64,000 nucleotides of DNA from Rosa chinensis (GCF_002994745.2 NC_037094.1:5006001-5070000), one strand, 5' to 3'; positions 11,395-23,594 are shown, numbered from the stretch's first letter. The notes: generated from the letters alone by a model not told the origin. Program-made: numbers and translations.

Positions 11395-11834
11395 GGGCTT
11401 GTCTGGTAACGTTTTTAAAAATGATTTTTCAAAAACAGATTTTGAAAATAAAAACGAGAAAACAAGATTGAATTTTTGAGATCAGAAAATGTGTCCGATA
11501 GCTTATTCTGAAAACAATTTTCAAAAACGAGAGAAGATTGCGACTAGAGATGAGAGAGAGACCTGAGAAGAAAATAGAGACATGAGAAAATGGAAGAAGA
11601 GAGCACATTCGTTTTTTTCTTTGTTTTGGAAAATATATCTCCATGTTTTCTAAAATATGAGAATGAAAAGGTGAAAATGTCTATTTGTCGTTTTCCTGTT
11701 TTACGAGTAAAATAAAAAATTATTTTCAAAACTTATATTCTGCATTTTTGAAAACAGACCAACGAACGCATTTTCAAGTCATTTTCATTTTATAAAATGA
11801 AAATGATGACTTGAAAACCTTACCGAACGCCCCC
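11395..11834. mobile_element. PIF/Harbinger-like MITE (440 bp, TSD TTA)
   Basis: The termini are imperfect inverted repeats: GGGCTTGTCTGGTAACGTTT at the left and, on the other strand, GGGGGCGTTCGGTAAGGTTT at the right. TTA lies on both sides (11392-11394, 11835-11837), the duplication typical of PIF/Harbinger elements. The interior is AT-rich and non-coding. Confidence 0.55.
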
Positions 11835-11837
11835 TTA

Positions 11838-13097
11838 ACTTCACCTCAATGTAATTTGCAGAAGTTCTTTTTTTTTTTTTTTAAATGTAATGTGCAGAAG
11901 TCCAAAAGAATTGTATTATGACTTGGCATTATGGAGATTTCAGGGTTTTATAGGGTTGGGGCACCAAAGTGGAGGTTTAGCTCTGAATTCTAATAGGAGG
12001 TCTTGCACCCATTGCTCTGCGTCTTCTTCTCTGCTATCATCAGGTAGTTCTTCTTCTTTGGGTATCAAGATTTTGGCTTGTGTCTTCCTTTCTTTTATAA
12101 AAATTGTTTGTTCATTTCCTTGTAATCTTGTGCTTCTTATTTGTATCATACATCAGGTTCATTTCTGTTGTTTGTTTCCTCCTTATGTTTTGCAATCATT
12201 TCTATTGATTGAAAGGACACAGAGAGAGAAGTATATTGGTCACTTTATGGAGTTGTGGGATTTTGTAGTGTGGGCTGTTTGGGTATGTGAAGAGAATGAG
12301 AAAATGAGGTGGGTGCTAGTCAGAAATGGACTCTGTGTGAATTTCAAGGGAGGGTTTCTCTCTTTTTGGTCTTTCTAACCCAAAATTGAGGGTTTTCTAT
12401 CTGTTGTAGGCATTATGTAATTCACTCTGTCACACAATGCTAGTACTTTAGAGGGTGATGACCTGATGCAATTTCATCAGTACAATTTCAACTTCTTAGA
12501 TAAAACAGTCAAATTGCTTGGCATGACTCATTGTTTCTTGTCAGTGTCTGGTAAGGGTTACATTATCCCTTCCATCATGTGATAGTTCTTGTCTTACGCT
12601 TATTGTTTGGCCTCATTTCATTTTTATAACTTAGAAGTAAAGAATAAGGTTTCCTGGTTCTTGTTGTATGTATGGGGATCTGTAATTTGAGGAAAATACA
12701 ACTTCTCTGGCATATCAATTCATATGAAATGATATAGTTTTTATATGTAAACTGGTTTAGTATGTGGATGTTTAGTTTGGGGAAAATAGGATTGGTTGGC
12801 TTTCAAATTATTTCAAATTAGCTGGTTTTTATATGTAATCTGTTGAGAACCAACCCCAGATATCAACTATAGGTTCTCCTTCCGTCTCATATTTAGAGAT
12901 GTAGAATTAATCAGGTAGGAATTCTGTAGGCAGAAGTAGTACACAGAAATGTTCAAGACGAACACATGTTTTCATGATTGATAAACATGTTTGCCTTAAA
13001 TAATTAGGTTATTGAACACAATTGATTAGCATGTTAAGTTTCTCTTGTAATTTTGTGAAGTTGTGAAATTGTGAAATTGTTTGCATAAAACTCTAAT
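11838..13097. other. Non-coding or possible 5' exon/intron of the next ORF
   Basis: An open stretch at about 11890-12051 (reading ...RFQGFIGLGHQSGG...) ends at a plausible splice donor, ATCAG|GTAGTTC. A plausible acceptor, CTCAACAG|GATGG, lies at about 13113. Joining them puts a stop 21 codons into the second part, so this model is not convincing. The rest is AT-rich. Confidence 0.3.
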
Positions 13098-13112
13098 TTG
13101 TGTCTCCTCAAC

Positions 13113-13529
13113 AGGATGGCCGTGGCATCTTTGGAGAGACTACGATACTTTACGACAGCTTATTGCGAACGAATAATGGCAGAAAGTACTTTTTGCACCT
13201 TTGCAGAGCGGTACAATATGCCTTCAATTTTCAGGGAGGATATTATTGACCACACTATCAGAGAGGAGATGATAGAGGGATATAATGAGCTGGTAAGGGA
13301 AGTACGGGCAACTCAGAATAATTTGGACTATCAAGGTTATGAGCTCCTTTTGCATGATGTGATCACTGTGGAGACATAATGATTTTCTGATGGTTCTCAA
13401 ATTCAAGTCTGGGCCTTGGGGTTGGGATGGTGAAGTTCATTTGATGCCTGTATTTGGCGAGGAGGATATGGAGCGCATCATGGAAAAAGCTGCTCATCAT
13501 GGAATTCGATTGGCTGACGAATGATGATT
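13113..13529 (+). pseudogene. Unrecognised ORF pair with a frame break
   Basis: A frame from ATG 13115 (MAVASLERLRYFTTAYCE...) runs to a stop at 13379. Immediately after, in the next frame, an open stretch from about 13371 (HNDFLMVLKFKSGPWGWDGE) runs to TGA at 13529 with normal-looking amino-acid composition. A single frameshift or an unseen splice would join them into about 135 residues rich in Glu, Arg and Met. I do not recognise a domain. It may be a broken gene or a missed exon structure, and no function is assigned. Confidence 0.3.
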
Positions 13530-14380
13530 TTACCTTTTCTATCTCATGTTTTTGGTTGTCTTGGAAGTTGTTTTTTGTGACAGGTTAGTTGTATTGTTAA
13601 AATGTGATTGTTATTCTGAAGTTGTTAATGTAATTAATATGGGAATGAATGGATTACTCTTTAAGAACAGAATAATCACTTACTCGTCATAATAGGATAA
13701 TTACTTGCCCAGAGAAAGTGGTTTTGTAATTAGGACTGTATCTTTTTTAGTCAAAAAAATAGTAGATAATTTCAATTACAGATTTCCTAATAACATTTTT
13801 CAATAGTCGGGGATTTTTTTCCTTTTTTTGAAAAGTTGGTTTTATTCTTACCTCTTGTTTTATCATTTGGACCCTCCTCAATTTTTCGTAAAATTTTGTC
13901 TTATTTCACCATCTCCAATCTTACACGCACTACGCAAAAAAATCTTACCTGCACTATTGAACTGTTTTCTGGTGATATTGAGTCATTTCCTCTCTTAAAT
14001 GAGTGGATATGGTGAAAAAAGGACAGTCCCTTTTAATGTGATTGTATACACCAATTCTGAAAATTTCAATACGACAACTAGTCGAACGCAGATCAAAGTC
14101 TTGGAAATTTCTTTCTTTGTATTAGTTGGAGTCTTGGAGAAACACAAACTCGGTACTCCTAATTTATTAGAACCATTTGTTTGGTGCAACTCTAACTGTG
14201 ATTATTATGAGATAGCTCTTCGTAAAAGTAAATCATTATATGTGATCAAATCTTCAAGAAAAACAAAAGTTGGATATAGGGTGATGGGCATGTGGAAATT
14301 ATTCTATGCACCGACGGTGTAAGTGACCCAACCCCTATAAAATAATCTCAACCCTTGAGGATAGAGGATTTTGCTGTGAT
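13530..14380. other. Intergenic, one unrecognised 107-codon frame
   Basis: Mostly AT-rich. A plus-strand frame at 13999-14322 (MSGYGEKRTVPFNVIVYTNS...) has no domain that I know and no codon-bias evidence either way. I leave it uncalled. Confidence 0.3.
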
Positions 14381-14608
14381 GTGATCAATTGTTGAGATTA
14401 AAGTCTCGTTTGGGATTGTTTCGCTTCAAAAAAAAAAAAACTTTTATCAAAATTTTTAAATGTGAGCTTCTATTTATACCTCCAAAATTAGCATGTGATC
14501 AATTGTTGAGATTAAAGTCCCGTTTGGGATTGCTTCGCTTCAAAACAAAAAAAAAAACTTTTATCAAAATTTTTAAATGCGAGCTTCTATTTATACTTCC
14601 AAAATTAG
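14381..14608. repeat. Tandem duplication, 2 x 114 bp
   Basis: The unit starting GTGATCAATTGTTGAGATTA at 14381 is repeated from 14495 with only a few substitutions and an A-tract length change. Both copies end in CCAAAATTAGCAT. Confidence 0.9.
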
Positions 14609-14712
14609 CATTTAGACCTCTCTTACTTTTTTTAAGTAATGATTGACTTTGTCAACTCACATAAAATGACAAATAAAGACACAATATGTAAAAATGATAA
14701 TAATAAATATAA

Positions 14713-15820
14713 GGGAGTGATATTCGCACTCCCACTTTTACATTTTGCACTCCCATTTCAATCTTTATATTATTTTATTGTGTGAAATTTCACTTTTGGC
14801 CCAACAACTGTGCAATGCTTCTCCTTTCTTCGCTCTCCAGTTCTGGTCTTCTGCGATGACTTCTTCTTCGAAAACGTAATGTTTGTACTTTGTATTGGAA
14901 TTCAACCACTTGGCCGCTGCAAATTCAAGGCTCTTCATTTTCAAATACGCTCTCTTTCTCTCACTCTCACAATGGAATTCAGTATTTTGAAAGATGATGA
15001 AACTGTATATGCACAAAGGTTCTACAGTCTCGACTGCAATTTTCTATAGTTTTAGTCTTTTAGATCGGGAAGACATGAAAGATTGCCAAGATTGTAACTC
15101 TAGGCTCAGTAGCAAAGAACTTAAGAATGGGGTCTGATTTTTCTATATTAATAGAATTATTTGAATGATTCTGACAAATACTTCTTTGTAATTATTGCCT
15201 ACGAGTATGTTCTTAGTTCTTGATTATATGTTGGATGTGTAAATTTTTTTTATCAACAATATTTCTTGAGAGAAATGGAGCACAACAAGAAAAAGATATC
15301 GAAGGCCAGACTCATTGATCCAATAAAAACAACAAGAAAATTTTCAAATCACAAACTCAATCTTTCTTAGTTTCAGCTAAATCCCAATCCAATCAACAGT
15401 TTTTCAAAGCTCCAACTCATTGATGCCATAAAAGCTTGAACCTTGTAAACCCAATAGATCAAACTGAAATTTACAAAGTTGGAAATTAGAGAGGTTCTCT
15501 CTGCAAGAGATTCGTTGTGTGAAACAACCCAGAAGAAGAGAGTCAAAAAAATTAAGGAAAAAAAAAAAAAAAAAAAGAAGAAAGACCACTCTTTGTGTGA
15601 ATCTTCATTTGTCTTATAACCATTGTTAGCCAAGAGAAGATGGCGACAAGTTTCGAGGACCAACACTTTCCTTCTCTTCAGTAGAAGAATTTGGTGAAGG
15701 TTTGCTGCAAACTAGAGAGATGTTGAGTGTTATTGACTTAAGGGCAAATTTGGAAACTCAAGTTCCAAAACATGAGTGGGAATGCAGAATGCAAAAAGGG
15801 GAGTGCAAATTTTATTCCCC
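14713..15820. mobile_element. Non-autonomous MULE, 1,108 bp, TSD TAAATATAA
   Basis: A perfect 9-bp duplication, TAAATATAA, flanks the element (14704-14712, 15821-15829). The termini are inverted but imperfect: GGGAGTGATATTCGCACTCC at the left and GGGGAATAAAATTTGCACTC on the other strand at the right, with similarity continuing for about 45 bp. No transposase is present. The interior has short open stretches (for example minus strand 15373-15666) that I cannot match to a gene. Confidence 0.78.
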
Positions 15821-15829
15821 TAAATATAA

Positions 15830-17627
15830 ATTCTCTTCTTACCTCCCCCACCATCTTTTACAAACCGAGGTATGTTTTCATGTTTCATTTTACCCGGCAA
15901 AAAAAGAAGATGATAATGAAGAAAAGGCTATCCTTTTTCTGTCATTTGGATTTCACATATGACAACTTCAAATTTTATAGTAATTATATTCATTTTTTCA
16001 TGATTCAAGAATCAATTTTGAAAACCTACCTAAAATCATATGCAAACAATATAGAAAAAGTGATGTTCAAAATTGTATCTATTGTATGGTAGCTTGGTTG
16101 TGACCATTTGTCTTTATCCAGATCTTTAGTCCTTTCATTAGCATGTAATTGTGCATGCTCATATTCTTAAGTTTTCATCTGCATTTTTTTTTCATCATTT
16201 TTGTCGTCATGTTGGAATCCTAATCAAGATGAATGGCACGTTTTCAACCTCATGCAAAACCTTTGTTCATACCTTCGAAAGAAATAACATTTCTCGTTGA
16301 AATGAATTCTGACTACCCCTTCATGAGGTTAAACCTCAGTTTTAATATGAGATGCGATCATCTTCCTATTACTCAAAGCAGAGACGTTCAAAAACCTAGG
16401 TATAAATCCATTGCCATAATCAGTAGCTAGCAATAGCTCTCCTTAATTGTGTTAGACTCTCAAGAAAAGTTGAACTTATCATTTGGTAGTTGAAGCATGG
16501 AGTGGAACTCACCCGGTGGTCGCTTGAAATTCAATGCTTTTGTTGAAAACCCCTAAGTTTGATGATTATGTTGGCATTTAGGGAACATTTGGGATGTGTA
16601 GCAAATTGAGTATTTGAAAAGTAAGTTAGAGGTCTAATATACAAGGAGGTCCAAATGCCAATTTTGGAGGTATGAATAGAAACAGCATTTTAAAATTCTA
16701 TTGTGTTTGGTAAATAATAAATAAATAAAAACAGCTTTAATTAAAAATTAAAGCAAATGATGAAAAATGTCATTTTAGATAGTGAAATAATAAAAATGCC
16801 ACCTAGTTATCCACTTGATCAAAAGATCCATAATGAATTGTTAATAATATTAATTTAGTTCTTATGAATAATGAGGTGATGTTAAAAAAGATCAGTTTTT
16901 AATTTTTTGATTCCGATTATGCCCTTAAAGCCTAAAAACTGATCAATACGTACATAGATTCACCAACCCAAACCCTTACCCCTCTCTCTCCCTCCTTGTC
17001 TCTCATTTTGCAGACCCTGCATTTCTCGAAACCCTAGAAATCTCTCTCACTCTCTCTCCGTCTGGCTCTCCCCTGTGCCATTCTCGTAATCTGCAAGTGT
17101 TCGCTTGCAGAAAGCTAATTTTGATTTCAATTCAGTCAAATTCCTGCAATTGATTCGTTGATGATGGCCCACGGAAAAGTCAGTCTTGCTCAAAAACAAA
17201 CTTAAATTTTTTTTTTTTTTAATTTTCTACTTAAGCTGTGATTATTGCCATCCTATATTTTTTAATTTTCAAAATCACTCGTTTTAATGGTGGTTAAATG
17301 TGGTAAACTGAATATTGAGTGATAGTTTAGCCCATTAGTATATGTTGTTTGGAAATAGGGTTGGAATGGCTCATGAGCTCTGTCACATCATTGCTGTATG
17401 ATCTTTCTTCAGGTCAAGTTATCACTTTAATCTTCTTCTTCTTCTTTTTTTTTTTTGTGGGAAAGTTACATGTTTAATCAAGAAAAGAAAGGAAATTCCC
17501 CTAAAGTTTAAATAGTTGCTACAGGATGCTTGCCATCCAAAATACAAAATGTTTCCGTATATTAACAAACGGGAATGACCGTGCACAAAGTCATAAGTTC
17601 GAGTCACCATGGAGGCATGAGTGAAAC
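15830..17627. other. Intergenic; possible orphan 5' exon near 16960-17210
   Basis: AT-rich. Between about 16975 and 17160 a CT-rich, 5'-UTR-like stretch (CCTCTCTCTCCCTCC, ACTCTCTCTCCG) leads to ATGATGGCCCACGG at 17161, but the frame closes after 14 codons. It could be an exon relic. No full gene is visible. Confidence 0.35.
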
Positions 17628-17635
17628 CCTTTGAT

Positions 17636-18400
17636 TAGGGCTGCACACGGATTGGGTTGGATCGGTTTTGACTCCAAACCATCTCTATGCCAAAGTGAGC
17701 GGTTTAGGCTTTTTAGAAAACAGGTCAACAAAAAAAATGAGCTCAATCCAATCGAATCTAATCCAATTAAAGATTGTTTGGTTTGGTCAGTTAGGCGGTT
17801 TTCACCTATATAATATTAACATGATATTTATGAATTAAATTATCAAAATTTAAAATTCAATAATTAAAATCCAAAACATATAGTCCAAAACTAAAACCTA
17901 AATTAGATTTAAAGTGATTCACTTATTTAACGACTTAGCCATCAATACTAGCTTAATATGATAGTATTAAAGGTCAAAGAATGAGAGATTGAGAGATCAA
18001 AGATGTGATATGAAAGGATAAAAAAAATTGTAGCGATTATCTACTAAGGTTTTAGGCCTTTGAGCGATTTAATATGATAGTATATCATTTGAGAATAAAG
18101 TTATAATTGGAGATTTAAAACTTACTTAGAACAAACCGGACAAATGAATATATATTTATTATGTGTGTGTGTGTATATATAACAACAAAAAAACCTTTTC
18201 TCTTATGTTTCAAACATACCGGTAGGTTCGGGTTCCGTGGTTTAAGTACAAGAGAAACATAACCAACCCAGTTCATAAATTGTTTGGTTCAGTATTGAAC
18301 CGATTTTCAATTTTTAAAATTAAAAAATCCTAACCAAACCATATTTATCGGTCAATTTTGGCCAGTTTGACCGGTTTGTAACATATTTTGCACACTCCTA
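17636..18400. mobile_element. hAT-like non-autonomous element (765 bp)
   Basis: It starts TAGGGCTGCACACGG and ends GCACACTCCTA (other strand TAGGAGTGTGC), with short inverted ends of hAT type. The 8-bp flanks, CCTTTGAT (17628-17635) and CCTTCGAT (18401-18408), differ at one base. The subterminal regions are rich in GGTTTG/CAAACC motifs in both directions. There is no coding capacity. Confidence 0.6.
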
Positions 18401-18605
18401 CCTTCGATCATCTTTTCAACAGAAGAGAAAAAAAACAAAAGGGAATGACCGCGTAACACTGCGTGCGTACTAATTACTTATGCCACACCAACAAAATGCC
18501 AAAAAAAAGAGAAGGAAACCATATTTGGTAACAAAACGTTAAAATCTCCTAACCTCCAATTAAACATTGAAAATTGACTGTGACCTACGGAACGGAGACC
18601 TCCGG

Positions 18606-19067
18606 TCAGATTTTCTGAGCCCTCTCCAGGTACCCAGGCAAGGGACTCGCACGTGGCGACCTGAGAGGAGCCCCGTTCAGCTGCTGCCCCTTACTATCGT
18701 AATATATTACGCCCGAGAAATCCAACGGCTCGCACTTGTCCCCCATTAGAATCGACCGCTGCCACACCCCGCCGTCTCCCCACTCCTCCTCCTCAAGGGC
18801 CCCACCACCCTTGGGTCCCGCACCGCCGCCGGCCACCTTCTTCCGGTGCATGAGCGTGATGGCCTTGTTGCTTATGGTCGCCATCAGCTGCTTGGGCCTG
18901 TTCAACGACGACGTCTTGATCATAGGCTTGGCCTTGAGCTTATGGGTTAGGCGGCTGGCTATGTCCATGAGGGCCGAGACGGAGGCGAGCAACCTCGCCT
19001 TCGAGCTCAGCCGTATCGGATAGCTGTCCGAGTCGGCTTCGGAGTTTGTTCGGAGCCGACGGACCAT
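18606..19067 (-). CDS. Small plant protein, UCP031279-like (153 aa)
   Basis: Intronless minus-strand gene from ATG 19067 to TGA 18606. The N-terminal third is basic and serine-rich (MVRRLRTNSEADSDSYPIRL). A helical Lys/Arg-rich segment is followed by a Gly-rich linker (about residues 79-90). The C-terminal signature is WQRSILMGDKCEPLDFSGVI, then YYDSKGQ and LRSPRASPLPGYL. As I remember it, this C-terminus marks an uncharacterised plant family (PIRSF031279, for example Arabidopsis AT1G10140 and AT1G58420). The biochemical role is unknown; some relatives are stress-inducible. There is no signal peptide or membrane segment. Length and the terminal motif are as in the family. Codon use is GC-rich relative to the surrounding AT-rich DNA, which fits a conserved gene. 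Confidence 0.82.
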   Translation of the reverse strand: MVRRLRTNSEADSDSYPIRLSSKARLLASVSALMDIASRLTHKLKAKPMIKTSSLNRPKQLMATISNKAITLMHRKKVAGGGAGPKGGGALEEEEWGDGGVWQRSILMGDKCEPLDFSGVIYYDSKGQQLNGAPLRSPRASPLPGYLERAQKI

Positions 19068-19180
19068 GCTTTGTTGAGGAGGATGGAAGAACGGGTGGTG
19101 TTTTGTGTATTTGTAATGGAAACGAAATGTAAGTTTTCAGTTGGCAGAGAAGACTTGGCTTCTAGGGTGCTTCTAGGGTG

Positions 19181-19192
19181 ATCATATATAAG
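19181..19192 (-). promoter_or_regulatory. TATA-like box of the UCP031279-like gene
   Basis: On the minus strand TTATATATGAT lies about 115 bp upstream of the ATG at 19067, a normal plant distance for a TATA box with a short 5' UTR. This is a position and sequence match only. Confidence 0.45.
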
Positions 19193-19623
19193 AGAAGAGA
19201 AGGGGGTGCGCAGGTGACCGGGTATAGCCGGTGGCTGGTTTTGCTGTTTTGGTTAGAGAATTTAGGGCTAAGGGGTGGACTGGTGGCTAGCTTCTAGCTA
19301 GGGTTGACTTCCTCTTCTTTGGTCATTTCTGTATTATAGGACTAGAAGGGAGATATATAATAGGGTTTGGATGAAAATGATGGATGCTTATTATTGGTAA
19401 TCCTAGCAGGAGAAGAAGCAGAAAGCATTATATAATAGGGGTTGGATGAAAATGTTGGTAATCCTAATCACAACTCACTCACCACCTAATTAAGGGATTG
19501 GTGTCCTGCACTTTCTTGATAAGCACAAACCACAAATTTGGTTGGTATCCCCAAAAACTTTGTTAAGTAATCCCCAAAAGTTGCATGTATTTGGAACTGT
19601 CATTATTCTTATCAATTTGGTTG

Positions 19624-20275
19624 GATTTTTTTCCTTAATTTATAGTGATGAATAAGAAAGAAAAACATATTTTTTGAATGAGAAAGAAAAACATATTTTG
19701 TTGAACTTGAAATTGTTTTCCTTAATGGTTAAAAATGAATTTACAAACTTTCGTAGTTTGATAAACAAGACTAATTTTTTCCTTAATTTATACTAATGAA
19801 TAAGAAAGAAAAACTTATTTTGTTGAACTTGAAATTGTTTTCCTTAATGGTTAAAAATGAATTTACAAACTTTCTTAATTTGATAAACAAGATTAATTTT
19901 TTCCTGAATTTATACAAATGAAAAAGAAAGAAAAACTTATTTTGTTGAACTTGAAATTGTTTTCCTTAATGGTTAAAAATGAATTTACAAACTTTCTTAA
20001 ATTGATAAACAAGATTAATTTTTTCCTTAATTTATACTAATGAATTTGAAAGAAAAACCAATTTTGTGGAACTTGAAATTGTTTTCCTTAATGGTTAAAA
20101 ATGAATTTACAAACTTTCGTGATTTAATTAACAAGATTAATTTTTTCCTTAATTTATATTAATGAATAAGAAAGAAAAACCTATATTGTTGAACTTGAAA
20201 TTGTTTTCCTTAATGGTTTAAATTTTTAAAATGTATTTACAAACTTTCTTAAATTGATAAACAAGATTAATTTAG
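19624..20275. repeat. Minisatellite, about five copies of a 122-bp unit
   Basis: The anchor GAACTTGAAATTGTTTTCCT occurs at 19703, 19825, 19947, 20069 and 20191, exactly 122 bp apart each time. Each unit also carries GAATAAGAAAGAAAAAC, CTTAATGGTTAAAAATGA and TTGATAAACAAGA blocks. The first unit has a short internal duplication of the GAAAGAAAAACATATTTT part. It is non-coding and AT-rich. Confidence 0.92.
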
Positions 20276-20341
20276 TAATTTATCTTGTGGATGAATCAAC
20301 GTTTTGGGTACCTGATCGATAACCTGAAAAAGCACTATTTT

Positions 20342-20675
20342 GAGCATCTCCAACAGAGTAGCTAAATTTAATTTTTAGCTATATTTAACTATTTTTGAAG
20401 CAAAATTCAGCTCCAACAGACTAGCTATAGCTTAGCTATATTTAACTTTAGCTAAATTGGCTAGCTATATTTAGCTAGAGAATCCTACATAGCTAAAGCA
20501 AAAGTTATATTTCTCTCTTCTCTTTTGTCCACATGTCAGTTTACGATTCGATGAAACATAATATATCACTTACAAATAACTATCATTGATGGAGCAACAT
20601 TGTTAAATCAATAGCTATAATTCACAAGTTTAGCTAAATTTAACTAAAAAATAAATTCTACTGTTAGAGATGCTC
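20342..20675. mobile_element. MITE (334 bp) with GAGCATCTCCAACAG ends
   Basis: It starts GAGCATCTCCAACAG and ends CTGTTAGAGATGCTC, an inverted pair. The subterminal parts share TAGCTAAATTTAA in both directions. The interior is built of TAGCTATATTTAGC-type motifs. These ends belong to a very common plant MITE group. The target duplication is not clear, so the superfamily stays open (hAT or PIF). Confidence 0.7.
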
Positions 20676-21242
20676 TTAGTCAAATAAAAATGAGGCATTT
20701 GATTATCAAATTTCCAATCATTACAGCGTGCTTATTGCTCTATGTGTAATATAATGCATGGTGGACTGAGAATAGTTATGGCTAATACTATCTTCAAATT
20801 TCAAAATATAATAAATTAAACAAAGAGAGATCGAAGACCTTACTATCTTGGAATGCAACTAAATAATGAAGTGGTGGCTGAGTCAACCTGCAACTTGTTT
20901 CACTGAGGTACTTAACGAGTTAACGATGTCTGCAAATTAGAGCTTTTGATGATAGAATAGAGATGAATGGCCAAGTCTTCGGTTTTTTAGCTAACTGGGG
21001 TCAGAATGGTGCTGAGGTCTGACGTTGGACTCGGGAATTTCAACCGGAGAACTTGTGTATCTCATTCATCGAGGACCCAGATATCAAATATTGACTCGGT
21101 CTTCGACTGCCCCTTCCCATACTCCTATAGACTTTTCGTAACTGTCCCAATGATCTGTCGTCTGTTTAATAGTTTAATGTTCATGGACCATGCCATCGTA
21201 TATTCGTATACGTATGCAGATATGTGTGTGGGTATATATATA

Positions 21243-21648
21243 GGGCCCTTCCACTAATGAATTTCTTTTTTTGGATTATTATAGGGATATGACATTAGAT
21301 CAACTTTTTAATCACATTTCAGCATCTCAACCGTTCAGTTTTTAGGTCCTAATGTGTAGATTATTTCTGCGAATTTTCAGCCAAATCGGTGATTGTTAAG
21401 GTATTAAATTAGATTAAATCAATGGACGAACTAAATCTGTCAAACTTGAATTGTTCATATTTATAATCTTAAGTCGCCGTTTTGAATGCCCTAACGAATA
21501 ACGATAATCAATTTGATTGAAAATTTTCAGAAGTGATCTACACATTAGAATATAAAAACTGAACGATTAGGATGTTAAAATATGATTGAAAAGTTAGTCT
21601 AATTCTCTATCCCTAAAAAAGACCCAAAATAAGAATTTCTCACTAGAA
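21243..21648. mobile_element. Foldback element with about 180-bp inverted arms
   Basis: The left arm (GGGCCCTTCCACTAATGAAT...CAACCGTTCAGTTTTTAGG...CTAATGTGTAGAT) is repeated inverted on the right, where the plus strand reads ATCTACACATTAG, AACTGAACGATTAGGATG and CTAGAAGGGCTA. The arms cover nearly the whole element. A shorter diverged relative (CTGAACGGTCGAGATG...) lies near 23220-23345. No clear target duplication was found. Confidence 0.65.
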
Positions 21649-21649
21649 G

Positions 21650-23384
21650 GGCTATCAATATTATGTATATGTAAATGAGGGATGGACTTATGAATTTAGT
21701 TACAAAAACAATGGTACCGGTGTTGGAACAATGCTTTTACATCATTCAAATGGTGCAACAATTTGCGAGTTTATAAAGATCACAAACTTTGCTTTAATTA
21801 GAATTATGTATGATCGATCGTGAAATATTCATGTTTTATTAGATTGATCGAAATGTGTTGTTATATTTTTTTTTTTGAGTGATGCAAAAAATTCGAGAGT
21901 CTAAACCTCGAAGACCACATACTAGCTAATTAGCGTTATATGGATTCTGAAACGTACGTAGTTTCATTCCCATCTAGCTTTTCAAAATAGGTCACCGAGC
22001 ATTAATCAATCATCATTGCTCTGGTTTGGCCACCTGCACAACACGTTTGAACAACTTGTTGAGCCCTAATTGGGATGAAATCCACTATCGATCACTAATT
22101 CAATAAGTCTCAAATATCGGTTTAGTCATGATTGTGCACAAAACTTCCAACCTAATAGAGACTTCTAATCGCGTATATATGGACACCGCCCTAATTTAGC
22201 TTGACCTTATCTAGTCATCATCAGACGTCATCTTCCAAATTAAGGGCCTAAAGGCAACCACGTACTAAATCTTGTACCTTGTTTACTTTATGAAGAAAAC
22301 GATGTTAAGCGTCTTAAGCCACTAAAACTCCCAACGTTGGAGGTACATTGGAGTTTTGAACTTTTGATGATAATGTGGCCGGTGAGAGGACTATTTAGGG
22401 CAGATCGATTTGGTCGATTTGAATAGACAGATTAGCTTCCAATAGTTGGTACTTCCAATAGTTGGTATATATATTTGGTCAGGTAAACTAGCTAGCTATT
22501 ATTCATTCGCTCTCATAAAATTCTATTTCTACTTCCACTTGTGACAAGCTTTTAACTTATACCTGTATATCAATGTCATCATAATTGTTTTATACAGAGG
22601 TCTCTGATCATATAATTTTAATTATTTGGCGGCAAAGTTGACGGGATCGAAAAGGAAGAGTGCGTGGTTGAAAGACTTGGATTTATAATTAGGAGATGGA
22701 ATATTATCATTAATTTTCAGTGATGTGGGTACTTACGGTTTAAAATATAGTGTTGAATTAATTTGATGTTACAGAAGTTGGAGATGCCGGGTGAGCTGTG
22801 CTCCTTTGGCTTTAATAATGGTGCATTACTTTTCTTTTTTTTTTCTCGATAAGATAAAAAATTATAACTTAAAACCTCTAATATAATTTATACAATGAAA
22901 AATAAAAGTAAAGACATTTGCTGCAGTGAGTGGTAGAGCTTCATTCCAGCTTTCAAGCCCCATTGAATGTCATTGCTAGCTAGAGTGCCTTAAAAATTTT
23001 GATATAGTTAGAAGTGGCTCTTTATAGATTCATAGTTTCAAACTTTATAACTCATTAGTGGCGCGTCAGACTTTATAATACCTACACACACACACACTAG
23101 GGGTACGTACGTTTGCAGTTTCAACTTTTTTGAAAACATGCATGGCTGATGGCTCATACTCTATCAATCTATCCTGGTTATCTATGTTACATATATATAC
23201 ACACACACACACACACACCTAGAAACAGAACGGTCGAGTTCAGTTTTTGATCATTTTGCAGAGTCGATCTATACACTAGAACCTTAAAACTGAACGGTCG
23301 AGATGTGGATATGCGACCGAAAAGTGACCAAAAATTCAAACTTCACACATTAATTTTCAAAACGGAGATCCGCTCTAGATAGGA

Positions 23385-23424
<40 letters not shown>

Positions 23425-23594
23425 GAACTAAATGACTGATAACCAAGTTCTTATTTATATTCATGAAATAATGAAGGGTGGGTGTGTTTTGATCGAAAGT
23501 GTCATCAATCCTTCTCAAGTTCTCTCGATCTTGCCGCCTCGTGATGATGTTAGCAACTATTATCACGATGGCGTCGATGATACTTCTGCGTTCT
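21650..23594. other. Intergenic with microsatellites
   Basis: No gene is seen. It contains short CA-type runs near 23085-23100 and 23200-23218 and a TA run at about 23388-23420, plus the remnant of a foldback relative near 23220-23345. Confidence 0.5.

Noticed and set aside
11890..12378. 162-codon plus-strand frame
   Set aside because: Late half is hydrophobic intron-like translation; no domain. The first part may be an exon but no consistent model was found.
18736..19023. Plus-strand open frame opposite the UCP031279-like gene
   Set aside because: Shadow of the GC-rich minus-strand gene, which has the recognisable C-terminal signature.
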